The notes under the pieces are model-generated. The model made no database searches. It was not told the DNA's origin and saw only the letters and a program-made list of their open reading frames with translations. Source: an uncultured Blautia sp. (GTDB taxonomy: Bacteria > Bacillota > Clostridia > Lachnospirales > Lachnospiraceae). From it: DNA of 17,192 nucleotides. Below are positions 7,486 through 16,513 of this stretch, in pieces (position 1 is the first letter of the stretch; every line of letters starts with the position of its first letter). The stretch is from positions 1 through 17,192 of the forward strand of contig CAKRYE010000040.1 of assembly GCA_934426285.1 (NCBI GenBank), in the 5' to 3' direction. Made by a program: the position numbers and the translations under genes.

Positions 7486-7523
7486 TATATGCTTGATAAA
7501 ATGATGAACAGGAGGAAATGATT

Positions 7524-8084
7524 ATGAGCAAAAAGGTTTATATTTTTCTGGCAGATGGTTTTGAGGATATTGAGGGGCTTACAGTTGTGGATCTGCTGCG
7601 TCGTGCAGGAGTAGATATTCGCACGGTTTCTATAAAAAACACAAAAGAGGTGCAGACTGCCCATGGTATTTGTCTTCTGACAGATGAGGTATTCGGAGAA
7701 GTGGATTTTTCAGATGCAGATATGCTGGTGCTTCCGGGAGGTATGCCGGGGACAAAGTATTTGGCAGGCTATAAGCCACTTACAGAACTGCTTACAGAAT
7801 TTTACGATGATGGCAGGAAAATTGCGGCAATCTGTGCCGCTCCCAGCGTTTTCTCAGGGCTTGGTTTCCTGAAAGGCAGAAGGGCAACTGCTTATCCTTC
7901 ATTTATGGATGTGATTGAGAGAGACGGAGCAATGACCAGTACAGATAGTGTAGTGGTTGACGGGAATGTTACTACAAGCCGTGGACTGGGGACTGCCGTG
8001 GACTTTGCACTTTCTATTATCACTCAGCTGGAGGGAGAAGAAAAAGCACAGGAAATTGCAGAATCTGTAGTATACAGAGCATAG
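7524..8084 (+). CDS. DJ-1/PfpI (ThiJ) family protein
   Basis: A 186-residue single-domain protein of the DJ-1/PfpI superfamily, close in length to human DJ-1. It opens with KKVYIFLADGFEDIEGLT, where Glu17 aligns with DJ-1 Glu18. It has VLPGGMPG, the nucleophile elbow AICAAPSVF with Cys104 (DJ-1 Cys106), and ATAYPSF and TTSRGLGTAVDFAL near the end. Bacterial relatives include deglycase/glyoxalase-like enzymes, chaperone-like proteins and oxidative-stress proteins; the exact activity cannot be read here. ATG 7524 is preferred over in-frame ATG 7518, because AGGAGG (7510-7515) is 8 nt from 7524 but only 2 nt from 7518. It lies 38 nt after the kinase gene with no obvious terminator between, so it is probably the last gene of that operon. 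A functional link to the switch is only inferred. Confidence 0.9.
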   Translation: MSKKVYIFLADGFEDIEGLTVVDLLRRAGVDIRTVSIKNTKEVQTAHGICLLTDEVFGEVDFSDADMLVLPGGMPGTKYLAGYKPLTELLTEFYDDGRKIAAICAAPSVFSGLGFLKGRRATAYPSFMDVIERDGAMTSTDSVVVDGNVTTSRGLGTAVDFALSIITQLEGEEKAQEIAESVVYRA

Positions 8085-8171
8085 AAGATATACCGGAAAA
8101 AGAAAAAAGATGGATAAAACCGCGATTTTTATGTGAAAAACACTAGCACTTTTTATTTTTTTGTGATATAC

Positions 8172-8180
8172 TGCTACAAT
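8172..8180 (+). promoter_or_regulatory. Extended -10 promoter of tig
   Basis: TGCTACAAT matches the extended -10 pattern TGnTATAAT (TG at 8172-8173, TACAAT at 8175-8180). The -35 position (8152-8157, TTTATT) is weak, and the upstream T-rich tract may help. Transcription would start near 8187. Confidence 0.55.
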
Positions 8181-8186
8181 GACTGT

Positions 8187-8337
8187 AAATATATAGATGA
8201 GTATAAGGAGTTCTCCCGCTTCTGCAATAGTGGGAGCGGAACCTGAACTTAAATATATAGAAAATAGAGCTGCCAGGCAGCGAATAGTGTCAAAAATTAA
8301 AATGATATAACCTGAAAATTAAGGAGGAACATGTAAC
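8187..8337 (+). promoter_or_regulatory. Structured 5' leader of tig with repeats and two hairpins
   Basis: A leader of about 150 nt. Hairpin A pairs 8214-8220 with 8229-8235 (8-nt loop) and is extended by GTTC (8210-8213) with GAAC (8239-8242) around a 3-nt bulge. Hairpin B is GCTGC-CAG-GCAGC (8269-8281). The 12-mer TAAATATATAGA occurs at 8186-8197 and 8250-8261, and AATAGTG occurs at 8226-8232 and 8283-8289 in the same order, so each hairpin sits in a similar frame. The leader ends in AAGGAGG (8321-8327). I do not recognise a known riboswitch class. Confidence 0.4.
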
Positions 8338-9624
8338 ATGAGTTTACAGGTGGAGAAAATGGAGAAAAACATGGCGAAACTTACCATTGAAGTTTCCGCT
8401 GAAGATGTAGAAAAGGCTATGCAGAGCGCATATCAGAAAGCCAAAGGAAGAATTTCTATCCCAGGCTTCCGTAAAGGTAAAGCTCCGAGAAAAATGATCG
8501 AGCAGATGTATGGAAAGGGAGTTTTCCTGGAAGATGCTGTCAACGCTCTGATTCCTGAGCATTACAGCAAAGCTTTAGGAGAATGCGAACTTGAAATCGT
8601 TTCTCAGCCAAAAATCGATCTGGTACAGACAGAGCCTGGTAAGGCACTGATCTTCACCGCAGAAGTAGCTGTTAAGCCAGAAGTAACTTTAGGTGAGTAC
8701 AAAGGTGTAGAAGTACCGAAGTCTGAAATTGAAGTAACAGACGAGGAAGTAGATGCAGAAGTTAAAAAGGAACAGGAGAAAAACTCCAGAACTATCAATG
8801 TTGAAGATCGTGCAGCTCAGTTAAACGATATTGTGACAATTGATTTCGAAGGTTCTGTAGACGGAGTACCTTTTGATGGCGGACAGGCTACAGAATATCC
8901 TCTGACACTTGGATCTAACACATTTATCCCTGGATTTGAAGATCAGCTGGTTGGCGCTAAAGTTGGCGATGATGTAGATGTAAAAGTTACATTCCCTGAA
9001 GAATATCAGGCAAAAGAACTTGCAGGAAAAGAAGCAATCTTCAAATGTGCAGTTAAGAAGATCGAAGCAAAAGAACTTCCTGAGCTTGATGATGATTTTG
9101 CAAAAGACGTTTCTGAGTTTGATACACTTGCTGAGTACAAAGAGCATGTTAAGACAAACCTGGTAGAAAAGAAAGAAAACGAAGCAAAACATGCAAAAGA
9201 AGATGCAGCAGTTGATAAGATCATCGAGAATGCACAGATGGATATTCCTGAAGCAATGCTTGAGACACAGTGCCGTCAGATGCTTGATGATTTCAGCAGA
9301 AGAATGCAGTCTCAGGGTCTTTCCATGGATCAGTACTTCCAGTTCACAGGCATGACAGCTGAGAAAATGATGGAAGATATGAAACCACAGGCATTAAAGA
9401 GAATCCAGACAAGACTGGTTCTGGAAAAAGTTGCAGAAGTTGAGAACATTCAGCCTACAGAGGAAGAAGTAAATGAAGAGATTTCCAAGATGGCTGAAGC
9501 TTATAAAATGGAAGCAGACAAGTTAAAAGAATTACTGGGAGAGCGCGAGCTTGAGCAGATGAAGAAGGATATGGCTGTACAGAAAGCAGTTACTCTGGTA
9601 GCAGACGCTGCAAAGGAAGTTTAA
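8338..9624 (+). CDS. tig: Trigger factor (ribosome-associated chaperone, peptidyl-prolyl isomerase)
   Basis: A 428-residue protein of the usual trigger factor length. The N-terminal ribosome-binding domain (~1-115) carries the signature GFRKGKAPRKMIEQMYG (cf. the GFRxGKxP tail that docks on L23). The FKBP-like isomerase domain (~145-245) shows DIVTIDFEGSVDGVPFDGG and FIPGFEDQLVGAKVGD. The helical C-terminal chaperone domain (~250-428) follows. Trigger factor binds nascent chains at the ribosome exit. The Shine-Dalgarno AAGGAGG (8321-8327) is 10 nt from the ATG, with a start-stop ATGTAA (8331-8336) in between. It has its own promoter and leader and is followed after 24 nt by clpP, so the two are probably co-transcribed. 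Confidence 0.98.
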   Translation: MSLQVEKMEKNMAKLTIEVSAEDVEKAMQSAYQKAKGRISIPGFRKGKAPRKMIEQMYGKGVFLEDAVNALIPEHYSKALGECELEIVSQPKIDLVQTEPGKALIFTAEVAVKPEVTLGEYKGVEVPKSEIEVTDEEVDAEVKKEQEKNSRTINVEDRAAQLNDIVTIDFEGSVDGVPFDGGQATEYPLTLGSNTFIPGFEDQLVGAKVGDDVDVKVTFPEEYQAKELAGKEAIFKCAVKKIEAKELPELDDDFAKDVSEFDTLAEYKEHVKTNLVEKKENEAKHAKEDAAVDKIIENAQMDIPEAMLETQCRQMLDDFSRRMQSQGLSMDQYFQFTGMTAEKMMEDMKPQALKRIQTRLVLEKVAEVENIQPTEEEVNEEISKMAEAYKMEADKLKELLGERELEQMKKDMAVQKAVTLVADAAKEV

Positions 9625-9648
9625 TTCAGCCAAAATGGAGGCGTTTAT

Positions 9649-10230
9649 ATGAGTTTAGTACCTTATGTCATTGAGCAGACAAGCAGGGGCGAGAGAAGCT
9701 ACGATATTTATTCAAGGCTTCTGAAAGACAGAATCATTTTTCTTGGCGAAGAAGTAAATGATGTGAGTGCAGGACTGATTGTATCACAGCTTCTTTTCCT
9801 GGAAGCAGAGGATCCCGGAAAGGACATCCAGCTTTACATCAACAGCCCGGGTGGTTCCGTAACAGCAGGTATGGCTATCTATGATACCATGCAGTATATC
9901 AAATGTGATGTTTCCACTATTTGTCTGGGAATGGCTGCCAGCATGGGAGCTTTTCTCCTGGCAGGGGGTGCAAAGGGTAAGAGATTTGCTCTTCCGCATT
10001 CTACGATCATGATTCATCAGCCGTCAGGCGGTGCACAGGGTCAGGCAACAGAGATCCAGATCGTAGCAGATCATATCGCACAGACCAAGAGAACTTTAAA
10101 TGAATTATTGGCTGCAAATACCGGTCAGCCGATAGAAGTTGTTGAGCGTGATACAGACCGGGACAACTATATGACTGCTGAAGAAGCAAAGGCATATGGA
10201 CTGATTGATGGTGTAGTCATGCATAAATAA
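9649..10230 (+). CDS. clpP: ATP-dependent Clp protease proteolytic subunit ClpP
   Basis: A 193-residue serine protease subunit that forms the tetradecameric barrel fed by ClpX-type ATPases. The start [23 protein letters not shown] is typical. The catalytic triad is intact: Ser98 in GMAASMGAF, His123 in MIHQPSGG and Asp172 in DTDRDNYM. The numbering equals that of B. subtilis ClpP (Ser98/His123/Asp172). The oxyanion-side glycine motif [11 protein letters not shown] is present. TGGAGG lies upstream of the ATG. It follows tig by 24 nt and is followed by a strong terminator before clpX, so ClpP and ClpX output may be partly uncoupled. Confidence 0.98.
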   Translation: MSLVPYVIEQTSRGERSYDIYSRLLKDRIIFLGEEVNDVSAGLIVSQLLFLEAEDPGKDIQLYINSPGGSVTAGMAIYDTMQYIKCDVSTICLGMAASMGAFLLAGGAKGKRFALPHSTIMIHQPSGGAQGQATEIQIVADHIAQTKRTLNELLAANTGQPIEVVERDTDRDNYMTAEEAKAYGLIDGVVMHK

Positions 10231-10240
10231 TGCGAAAGAT

Positions 10241-10273
10241 AAGACTCCTGTGAATCGTCACAGGAGTCTTTTT
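10241..10273 (+). terminator. Strong intrinsic terminator between clpP and clpX
   Basis: A perfect 13-bp stem (10241-10253 with 10258-10270) with an ATCG loop, followed by a T-run (10269-10273). It starts 10 nt after the clpP stop. Only about 32 nt remain before the clpX ATG and I see no convincing promoter in them, so clpX may depend on read-through or on a poorly conserved promoter. Confidence 0.92.
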
Positions 10274-10305
10274 AGAGTTATTGTATAGAAAGGATAATAA
10301 AATCC

Positions 10306-11619
10306 ATGGCGGAAAAGATAAGAGAAGGAAAAATAAGATGCTCTTTTTGCCAGAAAACTGAAGATCAGGTGAGAAAGCTGATCGCAGGTCCGGACGGCAA
10401 GACGTTTATCTGTGATGAGTGTATCGGTATCTGTTCAGAAATCATGGAAGAGGAACTGAATTATGAGGATGAGGCTCTGGAGGCAGGGATTAATCTGCTG
10501 AAGCCGGAGGAAATCCATGCAATTCTGGATGACTATGTAATTGGACAGGACGAGGCTAAGAAAGCACTTTCTGTAGCTGTATACAATCATTATAAAAGAA
10601 TTACTGCTGCAGCTTCCTCTGATGTGGAGCTTCAAAAAAGTAATATTCTGATGCTGGGACCTACCGGATCAGGAAAAACACTTCTGGCACAGACTCTGGC
10701 AAGACTGTTAAATGTACCTTTTGCTATTGCAGATGCCACAACTCTTACTGAGGCTGGTTATGTGGGTGAAGATGTGGAAAATATTCTGCTGAAGATCATT
10801 CAGGCTGCAGATTATGATATCGAGCGTGCACAGTATGGAATTATTTATATTGATGAGATCGATAAGATTACCAGAAAATCTGAGAATGCATCTATTACCA
10901 GAGATGTTTCAGGTGAGGGCGTACAGCAGGCACTTCTGAAGATACTGGAAGGAACAGTTGCCAGTGTACCGCCTCAGGGTGGACGTAAGCATCCTCATCA
11001 GGAGTTTATCCAGATTGATACTACAAATATTCTGTTTATCTGTGGCGGTGCCTTTGACGGAATTGAAAAAATTATTGAATCCAGACAGGATACCAAATCT
11101 ATTGGATTTGGTGCAGATGTTTCTGTCAAGGAAGAGAGAAATGTAGGAGAGATCCTGAAGGATGTTATGCCTGAAGACTTTATCAAATTCGGACTGATTC
11201 CGGAATTTATCGGACGTGTTCCGGTGGTAGTTACACTGGATGCACTGGATGAAAAAGCACTGATCAGCATTTTGAAGGAGCCGAAGAATTCTCTGACGAA
11301 ACAGTACCATAAGCTGTTTGAACTGGATGGTGTGGAACTGGATTTCCAGGATGATGCTCTGGAACTGGTGGCAAAGAAATCTCTGGAACGAAAGACAGGT
11401 GCCAGAGGACTTCGGGCTATCATGGAAGGATCTCTGATGGATCTGATGTACAAGATTCCTTCTGATGATACAATCCGCAAATGTACAATTACAAAAGACG
11501 TAGTAGAAGGTACCGGTGAACCGGAAATTGTCTACGGGGAAGCTCCTGCACCGGCCAAGAAGACCAATAGCAGAAGAACAGCCCGTACACGCCAGAAGGG
11601 TAAACCGGAGACAGCCTGA
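10306..11619 (+). CDS. clpX: ATP-dependent Clp protease ATP-binding subunit ClpX
   Basis: A 437-residue AAA+ unfoldase that recognises substrates and feeds ClpP. It has the N-terminal C4 zinc finger (Cys12, Cys15, Cys36, Cys39), Walker A GPTGSGKT (118-125), pore loop GYVG (151-154), Walker B IIYIDEID (179-186), the RKH loop [10 protein letters not shown], the ClpP-docking IGF tripeptide in [10 protein letters not shown], and sensor 2 GARGLRAI. The C-terminal tail (~415-437) is Lys/Arg/Pro-rich and variable in the family. The ribosome-binding site is modest (AAAGGA, rather far from the ATG). It lies downstream of the clpP terminator and 20 nt upstream of lon. Confidence 0.98.
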   Translation: MAEKIREGKIRCSFCQKTEDQVRKLIAGPDGKTFICDECIGICSEIMEEELNYEDEALEAGINLLKPEEIHAILDDYVIGQDEAKKALSVAVYNHYKRITAAASSDVELQKSNILMLGPTGSGKTLLAQTLARLLNVPFAIADATTLTEAGYVGEDVENILLKIIQAADYDIERAQYGIIYIDEIDKITRKSENASITRDVSGEGVQQALLKILEGTVASVPPQGGRKHPHQEFIQIDTTNILFICGGAFDGIEKIIESRQDTKSIGFGADVSVKEERNVGEILKDVMPEDFIKFGLIPEFIGRVPVVVTLDALDEKALISILKEPKNSLTKQYHKLFELDGVELDFQDDALELVAKKSLERKTGARGLRAIMEGSLMDLMYKIPSDDTIRKCTITKDVVEGTGEPEIVYGEAPAPAKKTNSRRTARTRQKGKPETA

Positions 11620-11639
11620 TGGAAGGGACTAGATAATAA

Positions 11640-13952
11640 ATGACGAATCAAAATGCGATATTGCCAGCTATTGCCTTACGGGGAACTACAATTCTTCCGG
11701 GAATGATTGTTCATTTTGATGTGAGCAGAGAACGTTCAAAGAAAGCAATTGAGGCGGCAATGCTTCATGATCAGAAAATATTTCTGGTGACACAGATAGA
11801 TCCGGAAGTAGAAAATCCGGATGTGTCAGGAGTTTACCGGGTAGGTACGATTGGCTATATCAAGCAGGTAGTGAAGCTTCCCCAGGATATTCTGAGAGTT
11901 CTGGTGGAGGGTACAGGCAGGGCAGTTCTGGAGGATTTTCAGCAGGATTTCCCTTATCTCACAGGTGTGATATCACCTGTGAAAGAGGAGGAGACCCTGT
12001 TACCGGATACAGTGACAGAGGCAATGTACCGAAGTCTGAAAGAACTGTTTCACAGATACTGCATGGAAAATGGAAAAATCAGCAAAGAGCTGGTTTCGCA
12101 GATCCTGAATATTGAAAGCCTGGAAGAACTGATCGAACAGATTGCTGTGAATATTCCTTTATCCTATCAGAACAAACAGAAGATTCTGGAAGCTTTGACT
12201 CTGGAAGAGCGCTATGAGGTTCTGGGAGGAATTCTGGGCAGTGAGATTGAGGTCATGCAGATCGGCAGAGATCTTCAGAAAAAGGTGAAAGCCAGAATTG
12301 ATAAAAATCAGAGAGAATATATTCTGAGAGAACAGCTGAAACTGATTCGTGAGGAACTGGGAGAGGATAATTCTGCAGATGTTGCAGATGAATTCAAAAA
12401 GAAGCTTCAGGAGCTTTCTGCCAGTGATGAAGTGAAGGAAAAGATCAGCAAAGAAATTGAACGTTTCAAAACTACAAATAACAATGTGTCCGAGAATTCG
12501 GTGCTCAGGGGATATATTGAGACTTTGCTGTCCCTTCCCTGGGACAACAGATCCGAAGATTCTGAGGATCTGAAGGAAGCATGGGAAATACTGGAGAGAG
12601 AGCATTATGGTTTAAAGGATGTAAAGGAACGTATTATGGAGTTTCTTTCTGTCCGTAAACTGACACATAAGGGTAAAAGTCCTATCCTTTGTCTGGTAGG
12701 GCCTCCTGGAACAGGTAAGACATCGGTTGCCAAATCTGTGGCTGAGGCTTTGCATAAAAAATATGTACGGATCTGCCTGGGCGGTGTTCGGGACGAAGCA
12801 GAGATCCGTGGCCACAGAAAAACTTATGTGGGAGCAATGCCGGGAAGAATCACAGTAGCTTTGCAGCAGGCCGGGGTAAATAATCCGCTTATGCTGCTGG
12901 ATGAGATTGATAAGACCAGCAGTGATTATAAGGGGGACACTTCTTCTGCCCTTCTTGAGGTTCTGGATCCGGAGCAGAACAGCAGGTTTATGGATCATTA
13001 TGTAGAACTTCCACAGAATTTATCTGAGGTGTTGTTTATTGCTACTGCTAATGATGTACAGGAAATTCCCAGACCATTGCTTGACCGTATGGAACTGATT
13101 GAAATTTCAGGTTATACAGAGAACGAAAAAGAGCATATTGCCAAAGAACATCTCATTCCGAAACAGATGGAAGAGAATGGGATCTCCAAAGGTGAGCTGA
13201 CGATTCAGTTGGCAGCATTGAAGAAAATTATTAATAATTATACAAAAGAAGCCGGTGTACGAAACCTGGAAAGGATGATCGGACGGATTTGCCGGAAAAC
13301 TGCCCGTGCCATTATGGAAGAAGGCAAAAAGAAGGTGACAGTTACAGCTAAAAATCTGTCGGATTTCCTTGGCAAGGAGCATTTTAATTATCTCATGGCA
13401 AACAGGAAAGATGAAATTGGTATTGCAAGAGGGCTGGCATGGACACAGGTAGGAGGAGATACTCTCCAGATTGAGGTCAATGTAATGCCCGGCAAGGGAG
13501 AACTGCTGCTTACAGGACAGCTGGGAGATGTGATGAAGGAGTCTGCCCAGGCAGGAATCACCTATATCCGTTCCGTTGCAGAGGGCTATAAGGTAAAACC
13601 GGAGTTTTTCCAGGAAAATGATATACATGTACATATTCCGGAAGGGGCAGTCCCAAAGGATGGTCCATCTGCAGGTATTACTATGGCAACAGCCATTCTT
13701 TCAGCAATTATAAGAGAGCCTGTCCGTGCAGATCTTGCCATGACCGGTGAGATTACACTGAGAGGACGTGTTCTTCCTATTGGTGGGCTGAAGGAGAAGC
13801 TTCTGGCTGCCAAGTATGCAAAAATAAAAGAGGTTCTTGTGCCGGCGGAGAATAAGCCGGATGTACAGGAACTGGATAAGGAAATTACAGACGGGCTTAC
13901 GATCACTTTTGTAAGTTCCATGAAGGAAGTATTAAACAGAGCGTTGGTATAA
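11640..13952 (+). CDS. lon: ATP-dependent Lon protease (LonA type)
   Basis: A 770-residue homohexameric AAA+ protease of the LonA class. The N-terminal substrate-binding domain (~1-210) opens with [16 protein letters not shown] helical linker (~210-345) contains [13 protein letters not shown]. The AAA+ domain has Walker A GPPGTGKT (354-361) and Walker B LMLLDEID (417-424). The C-terminal protease domain has the catalytic Ser677 in PKDGPSAG and Lys720 in GGLKEK, at the same 43-residue spacing as E. coli Ser679/Lys722. It degrades misfolded and regulatory proteins in the cytosol. The upstream AAGGGA is a moderate ribosome-binding site. The gene follows clpX by 20 nt, as in many Firmicutes clpX-lon operons, and is followed by engB. 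Confidence 0.98.
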   Translation: MTNQNAILPAIALRGTTILPGMIVHFDVSRERSKKAIEAAMLHDQKIFLVTQIDPEVENPDVSGVYRVGTIGYIKQVVKLPQDILRVLVEGTGRAVLEDFQQDFPYLTGVISPVKEEETLLPDTVTEAMYRSLKELFHRYCMENGKISKELVSQILNIESLEELIEQIAVNIPLSYQNKQKILEALTLEERYEVLGGILGSEIEVMQIGRDLQKKVKARIDKNQREYILREQLKLIREELGEDNSADVADEFKKKLQELSASDEVKEKISKEIERFKTTNNNVSENSVLRGYIETLLSLPWDNRSEDSEDLKEAWEILEREHYGLKDVKERIMEFLSVRKLTHKGKSPILCLVGPPGTGKTSVAKSVAEALHKKYVRICLGGVRDEAEIRGHRKTYVGAMPGRITVALQQAGVNNPLMLLDEIDKTSSDYKGDTSSALLEVLDPEQNSRFMDHYVELPQNLSEVLFIATANDVQEIPRPLLDRMELIEISGYTENEKEHIAKEHLIPKQMEENGISKGELTIQLAALKKIINNYTKEAGVRNLERMIGRICRKTARAIMEEGKKKVTVTAKNLSDFLGKEHFNYLMANRKDEIGIARGLAWTQVGGDTLQIEVNVMPGKGELLLTGQLGDVMKESAQAGITYIRSVAEGYKVKPEFFQENDIHVHIPEGAVPKDGPSAGITMATAILSAIIREPVRADLAMTGEITLRGRVLPIGGLKEKLLAAKYAKIKEVLVPAENKPDVQELDKEITDGLTITFVSSMKEVLNRALV

Positions 13953-14010
13953 GGCCAGGGAAGGTCTGCTTTACGCTGAAACCATAAATCAGTAAAAACA
14001 GAGGAAAATA

Positions 14011-14628
14011 ATGGTTATTAAGAATGTATCTTTAGATATTGTATGTGGTATTACAAGTAAGCTTCCGGATACCGGAAGACCGGAGGTGGCTTTTGCAGGT
14101 AAGTCAAATGTGGGAAAATCTTCCCTGATCAATGGACTGATGAACCGTAAATCTCTTGCCCGCACCAGTGCACAGCCTGGAAAAACGCAGACCATTAATT
14201 TTTACAATATCAATGAGGAAATGTATCTGGTAGACCTTCCTGGTTACGGATACGCAAAGGTGTCCCAGTCCGAGAAGGAAAAATGGGGCAAAATGATTGA
14301 GAGATATCTTCATACCTCAAAAAATCTTAAGGCAGTTTTTCTGTTGGTGGATATCCGCCATGATCCTTCTGCCAATGATAAAATGATGTATGACTGGATT
14401 CTGCACAATGGTTATCAGCCCATTATCATAGCTACCAAGCTGGATAAGCTGAAACGAAGCCAGGTGCAGAAAAATATAAAAGCAATCAGAGAAGGACTGA
14501 AGCTTGGCAAAGATGGAATCATTCTTCCTTTTTCAGCAGAGACAAAACAGGGAAGAGAGGAAATCTGGGCTTTGATCGACGAGTTGACCGGGCTGGTTCC
14601 GGCGGCTACTGAAGAGGTTGAAAACTGA
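14011..14628 (+). CDS. engB: Ribosome biogenesis GTP-binding protein EngB/YsxC
   Basis: A 205-residue TRAFAC-class GTPase needed for assembly of the large ribosomal subunit. The GTPase motifs are in order: G1 GKSNVGKSS (30-38), G2 region [14 protein letters not shown] (~51-64), G3 DLPGYG (75-80), G4 TKLD (142-145) and G5 SAET (175-178). The length is typical of YsxC/YihA. AGAGGA precedes the ATG. It lies 58 nt after lon, matching the lonA-ysxC neighbourhood of B. subtilis. The gene is followed by a 68-nt gap containing a stem-loop before ecfA1. Confidence 0.97.
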   Translation: MVIKNVSLDIVCGITSKLPDTGRPEVAFAGKSNVGKSSLINGLMNRKSLARTSAQPGKTQTINFYNINEEMYLVDLPGYGYAKVSQSEKEKWGKMIERYLHTSKNLKAVFLLVDIRHDPSANDKMMYDWILHNGYQPIIIATKLDKLKRSQVQKNIKAIREGLKLGKDGIILPFSAETKQGREEIWALIDELTGLVPAATEEVEN

Positions 14629-14652
14629 TTGACAGACTGAAAAGAAAAGCGG

Positions 14653-14673
14653 CAGGTATGAAAAAGATACCTG
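14653..14673 (+). repeat. Perfect 7-bp stem-loop in the ecfA1 leader
   Basis: CAGGTAT (14653-14659) and ATACCTG (14667-14673) pair around a 7-nt purine-rich loop. There is no following T-run on the + strand, so it is not a normal terminator. It encloses the upstream in-frame ATG (14658) and ends 8 nt before the Shine-Dalgarno region of ecfA1. Confidence 0.6.
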
Positions 14674-14696
14674 AAATATTAAGAGGAAAAAATATT

Positions 14697-15542
14697 ATGG
14701 GAATTATCAAGGCATTCAAGCTGGGATTTGACTATCTCAAGTATGATGAAGACGGCAATGTGCAGGATACACAGCGTGCTGTCAATGATGTAAACCTGGA
14801 CATTGAAGCCGGACAATTCGTGGCTGTACTGGGGCATAACGGCTCCGGAAAATCTACTCTGGCAAAGCATCTCAATGCACTTCTGATTCCAACAGAGGGT
14901 ACCTTGTGGGTAGATGGAATTGACACGTCTAAGGAGCCGGAATTATGGAAAATCCGACAGAAAGCAGGGATGGTTTTTCAGAACCCTGATAACCAGATCA
15001 TCGGTACAGTGGTGGAAGAGGATGTAGGTTTTGGCCCTGAAAATATGGGAGTTCCTACTGAAAAAATATGGGAACGTGTAGATGAAAGCCTGAAGAAAAC
15101 AGGTATGACATCCTATCGTTACCATTCCCCTAACAAGCTTTCGGGAGGGCAGAAGCAGAGAGTTGCCATTGCAGGCGTTATGGCAATGCGTCCAAAATGC
15201 ATTATCCTGGATGAACCAACAGCAATGCTGGATCCTAACGGACGAAAGGAAGTTCTGGAGGCGGTCAGTGACCTTAACAGACAGGAAGGAGTGACAGTCA
15301 TTCTGATCACCCATTATATGGAAGAAGTTGTTCATGCGGACAAGGTATATGTTATGGACAACGGAGAAGTGGTGATGCAGGGAACACCCAGAGAAATTTT
15401 CTCACAGGTGGAAACCCTGAAAGAATACAGACTGGATGTGCCCCAGGTAACACTTCTGGCACATGAACTTCATAAAGCCGGGGTGGACGTTCCGGAGGGA
15501 ATACTGACTACAGAGGAGCTGGTGAATGCCTTATGTCAATAG
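14697..15542 (+). CDS. ecfA1: ECF transporter ATPase EcfA1
   Basis: A 281-residue ABC ATPase of the energy-coupling factor module for vitamin or micronutrient uptake. Motifs are Walker [10 protein letters not shown] (46-54), Q-loop FQNPDNQ (Gln95), signature LSGGQKQR (148-155), Walker B CIILDEP with catalytic Glu173, and switch His206. The C-terminal EcfA region follows (~235-281). The N-terminal tract [20 protein letters not shown] is typical of EcfA1 rather than EcfA2. ATG 14697 is preferred to the in-frame ATG 14658: AGAGG (14682-14686) lies 10 nt before it, 281 residues is the usual family length, and 14658 sits in a stem-loop. It overlaps ecfA2 by 10 nt, so translation is coupled. Confidence 0.95.
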   Translation: MGIIKAFKLGFDYLKYDEDGNVQDTQRAVNDVNLDIEAGQFVAVLGHNGSGKSTLAKHLNALLIPTEGTLWVDGIDTSKEPELWKIRQKAGMVFQNPDNQIIGTVVEEDVGFGPENMGVPTEKIWERVDESLKKTGMTSYRYHSPNKLSGGQKQRVAIAGVMAMRPKCIILDEPTAMLDPNGRKEVLEAVSDLNRQEGVTVILITHYMEEVVHADKVYVMDNGEVVMQGTPREIFSQVETLKEYRLDVPQVTLLAHELHKAGVDVPEGILTTEELVNALCQ

Positions 15543-16513
15543 AATTAAAAAATGTAACTTATACCTACAGTCCGGGAACTGCCTATGAGATCCATGCGCT
15601 GAAAGATATCAATCTTTCTATTCCGGACGGACAGTTTATCGGAATTATCGGACATACAGGAAGTGGAAAATCTACACTGATCCAGCATTTTAATGCTCTG
15701 ATCCGTCCGACTTCCGGTACCATCACTTACAATGGAGAGGATATCTGGGGAGAGAAATATGACCGGCGTACCCTGCGAAGCGAGGTAGGACTGGTATTCC
15801 AGTATCCGGAGCATCAGCTTTTCGAGAATGATGTACTTTCTGATGTCTGCTTTGGTCCCATGAATCAGGGATTATCCAGGGAAGAGGCAGAGGTAGAAGC
15901 GAAGAAAGCACTGCAGCATGTAGGCTTTAAGGAGAAAAATTACAGCAAATCTCCTTTTGAACTTTCCGGCGGACAGAAGAAAAGAGTTGCTATTGCCGGT
16001 GTACTGGCAATGAATCCGAAAATTCTGATCTTGGATGAGCCAACTGCAGGCCTGGATCCAAAAGGTCGGGATGACATCCTTGACCAGATCGCAGAGCTTC
16101 ATAAAGTAAGAGGGATTACCATTATCCTTGTATCTCACAGTATGGAGGATATTGCAAAATACGCAGAGAGACTGATTGTAGTCAATGACGGAGAAATTGC
16201 ATATGACGATGCTCCCAAAGCAGTATTTGCCCATTACAGAGAGCTGGAAGCCATGGGACTTGCGGCACCGCAGATCACTTATATCATGCATGCACTGAAG
16301 GAAAAGGGGCTGGATGTGGATGTGGCTGCAACTACAGTGGATGAGGCGAAAGAGAATATTCTGGAAGTACTGAGAAAATGTAATTCCGGGAAACTGGCTC
16401 AGTCAGACAGGACTTTAGCTGACAATGGACAGAAAAAAACGGAAAGAGAAACTTTGGTCAGTGAAATGGAAACAGATCTGACAGAAGATAAAAAGGGAGG
16501 GCAGGAGATATGA
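15533..16513 (+). CDS. ecfA2: ECF transporter ATPase EcfA2 with extended C-terminal tail
   Basis: A 326-residue ABC ATPase that pairs with EcfA1. Motifs are Walker [10 protein letters not shown] (40-48), Q-loop FQYPEHQ (Gln90), signature LSGGQKKR (144-151), Walker B ILILDEP with Glu169, and switch His202. The pattern [14 protein letters not shown] and the FQYPEHQLF stretch are typical of EcfA2. The conserved region ends near residue 282. Residues ~283-326 are a polar, charged tail (rich in Glu, Asp, Lys, Thr) beyond the usual ~285-residue length, probably disordered. The start overlaps ecfA1 by 10 nt and the stop overlaps the ecfT start (ATGA at 16510-16513). Confidence 0.95.
   Translation: MSIELKNVTYTYSPGTAYEIHALKDINLSIPDGQFIGIIGHTGSGKSTLIQHFNALIRPTSGTITYNGEDIWGEKYDRRTLRSEVGLVFQYPEHQLFENDVLSDVCFGPMNQGLSREEAEVEAKKALQHVGFKEKNYSKSPFELSGGQKKRVAIAGVLAMNPKILILDEPTAGLDPKGRDDILDQIAELHKVRGITIILVSHSMEDIAKYAERLIVVNDGEIAYDDAPKAVFAHYRELEAMGLAAPQITYIMHALKEKGLDVDVAATTVDEAKENILEVLRKCNSGKLAQSDRTLADNGQKKTERETLVSEMETDLTEDKKGGQEI

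Noticed and set aside
8144..8150. TAGCACT resembling half of a CIRCE (HrcA) operator upstream of tig
   Set aside because: No matching inverted GAGTGCTA half follows at the required spacing; I also found no CtsR-type direct repeat (GGTCAAA pairs) upstream of tig, clpP, clpX or lon.
8085..8165. Terminator after the DJ-1 gene
   Set aside because: The only candidate is an AU-only 6-bp stem (8114-8119 with 8127-8132) and a T-rich tract without a stable hairpin, too weak to call.
8201..8245. T-box or other known riboswitch in the tig leader (sequence GTGGGAGCGGAACC)
   Set aside because: It only loosely resembles the T-box antiterminator motif and has no specifier stem, terminator or aminoacyl-tRNA-related gene downstream.
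8230..8310. Short GTG-initiated frame in the tig leader that could be a leader peptide
   Set aside because: The SD-like AAGGAG at 8205-8210 is about 19 nt from the GTG and there is no ATG; the stretch is better explained as structured leader RNA.
14629..14634. Perfect TTGACA -35 element just after engB as a promoter for the ecf genes
   Set aside because: No acceptable -10 hexamer occurs 16-18 nt downstream; the sequence there is GC-containing and purine-rich.
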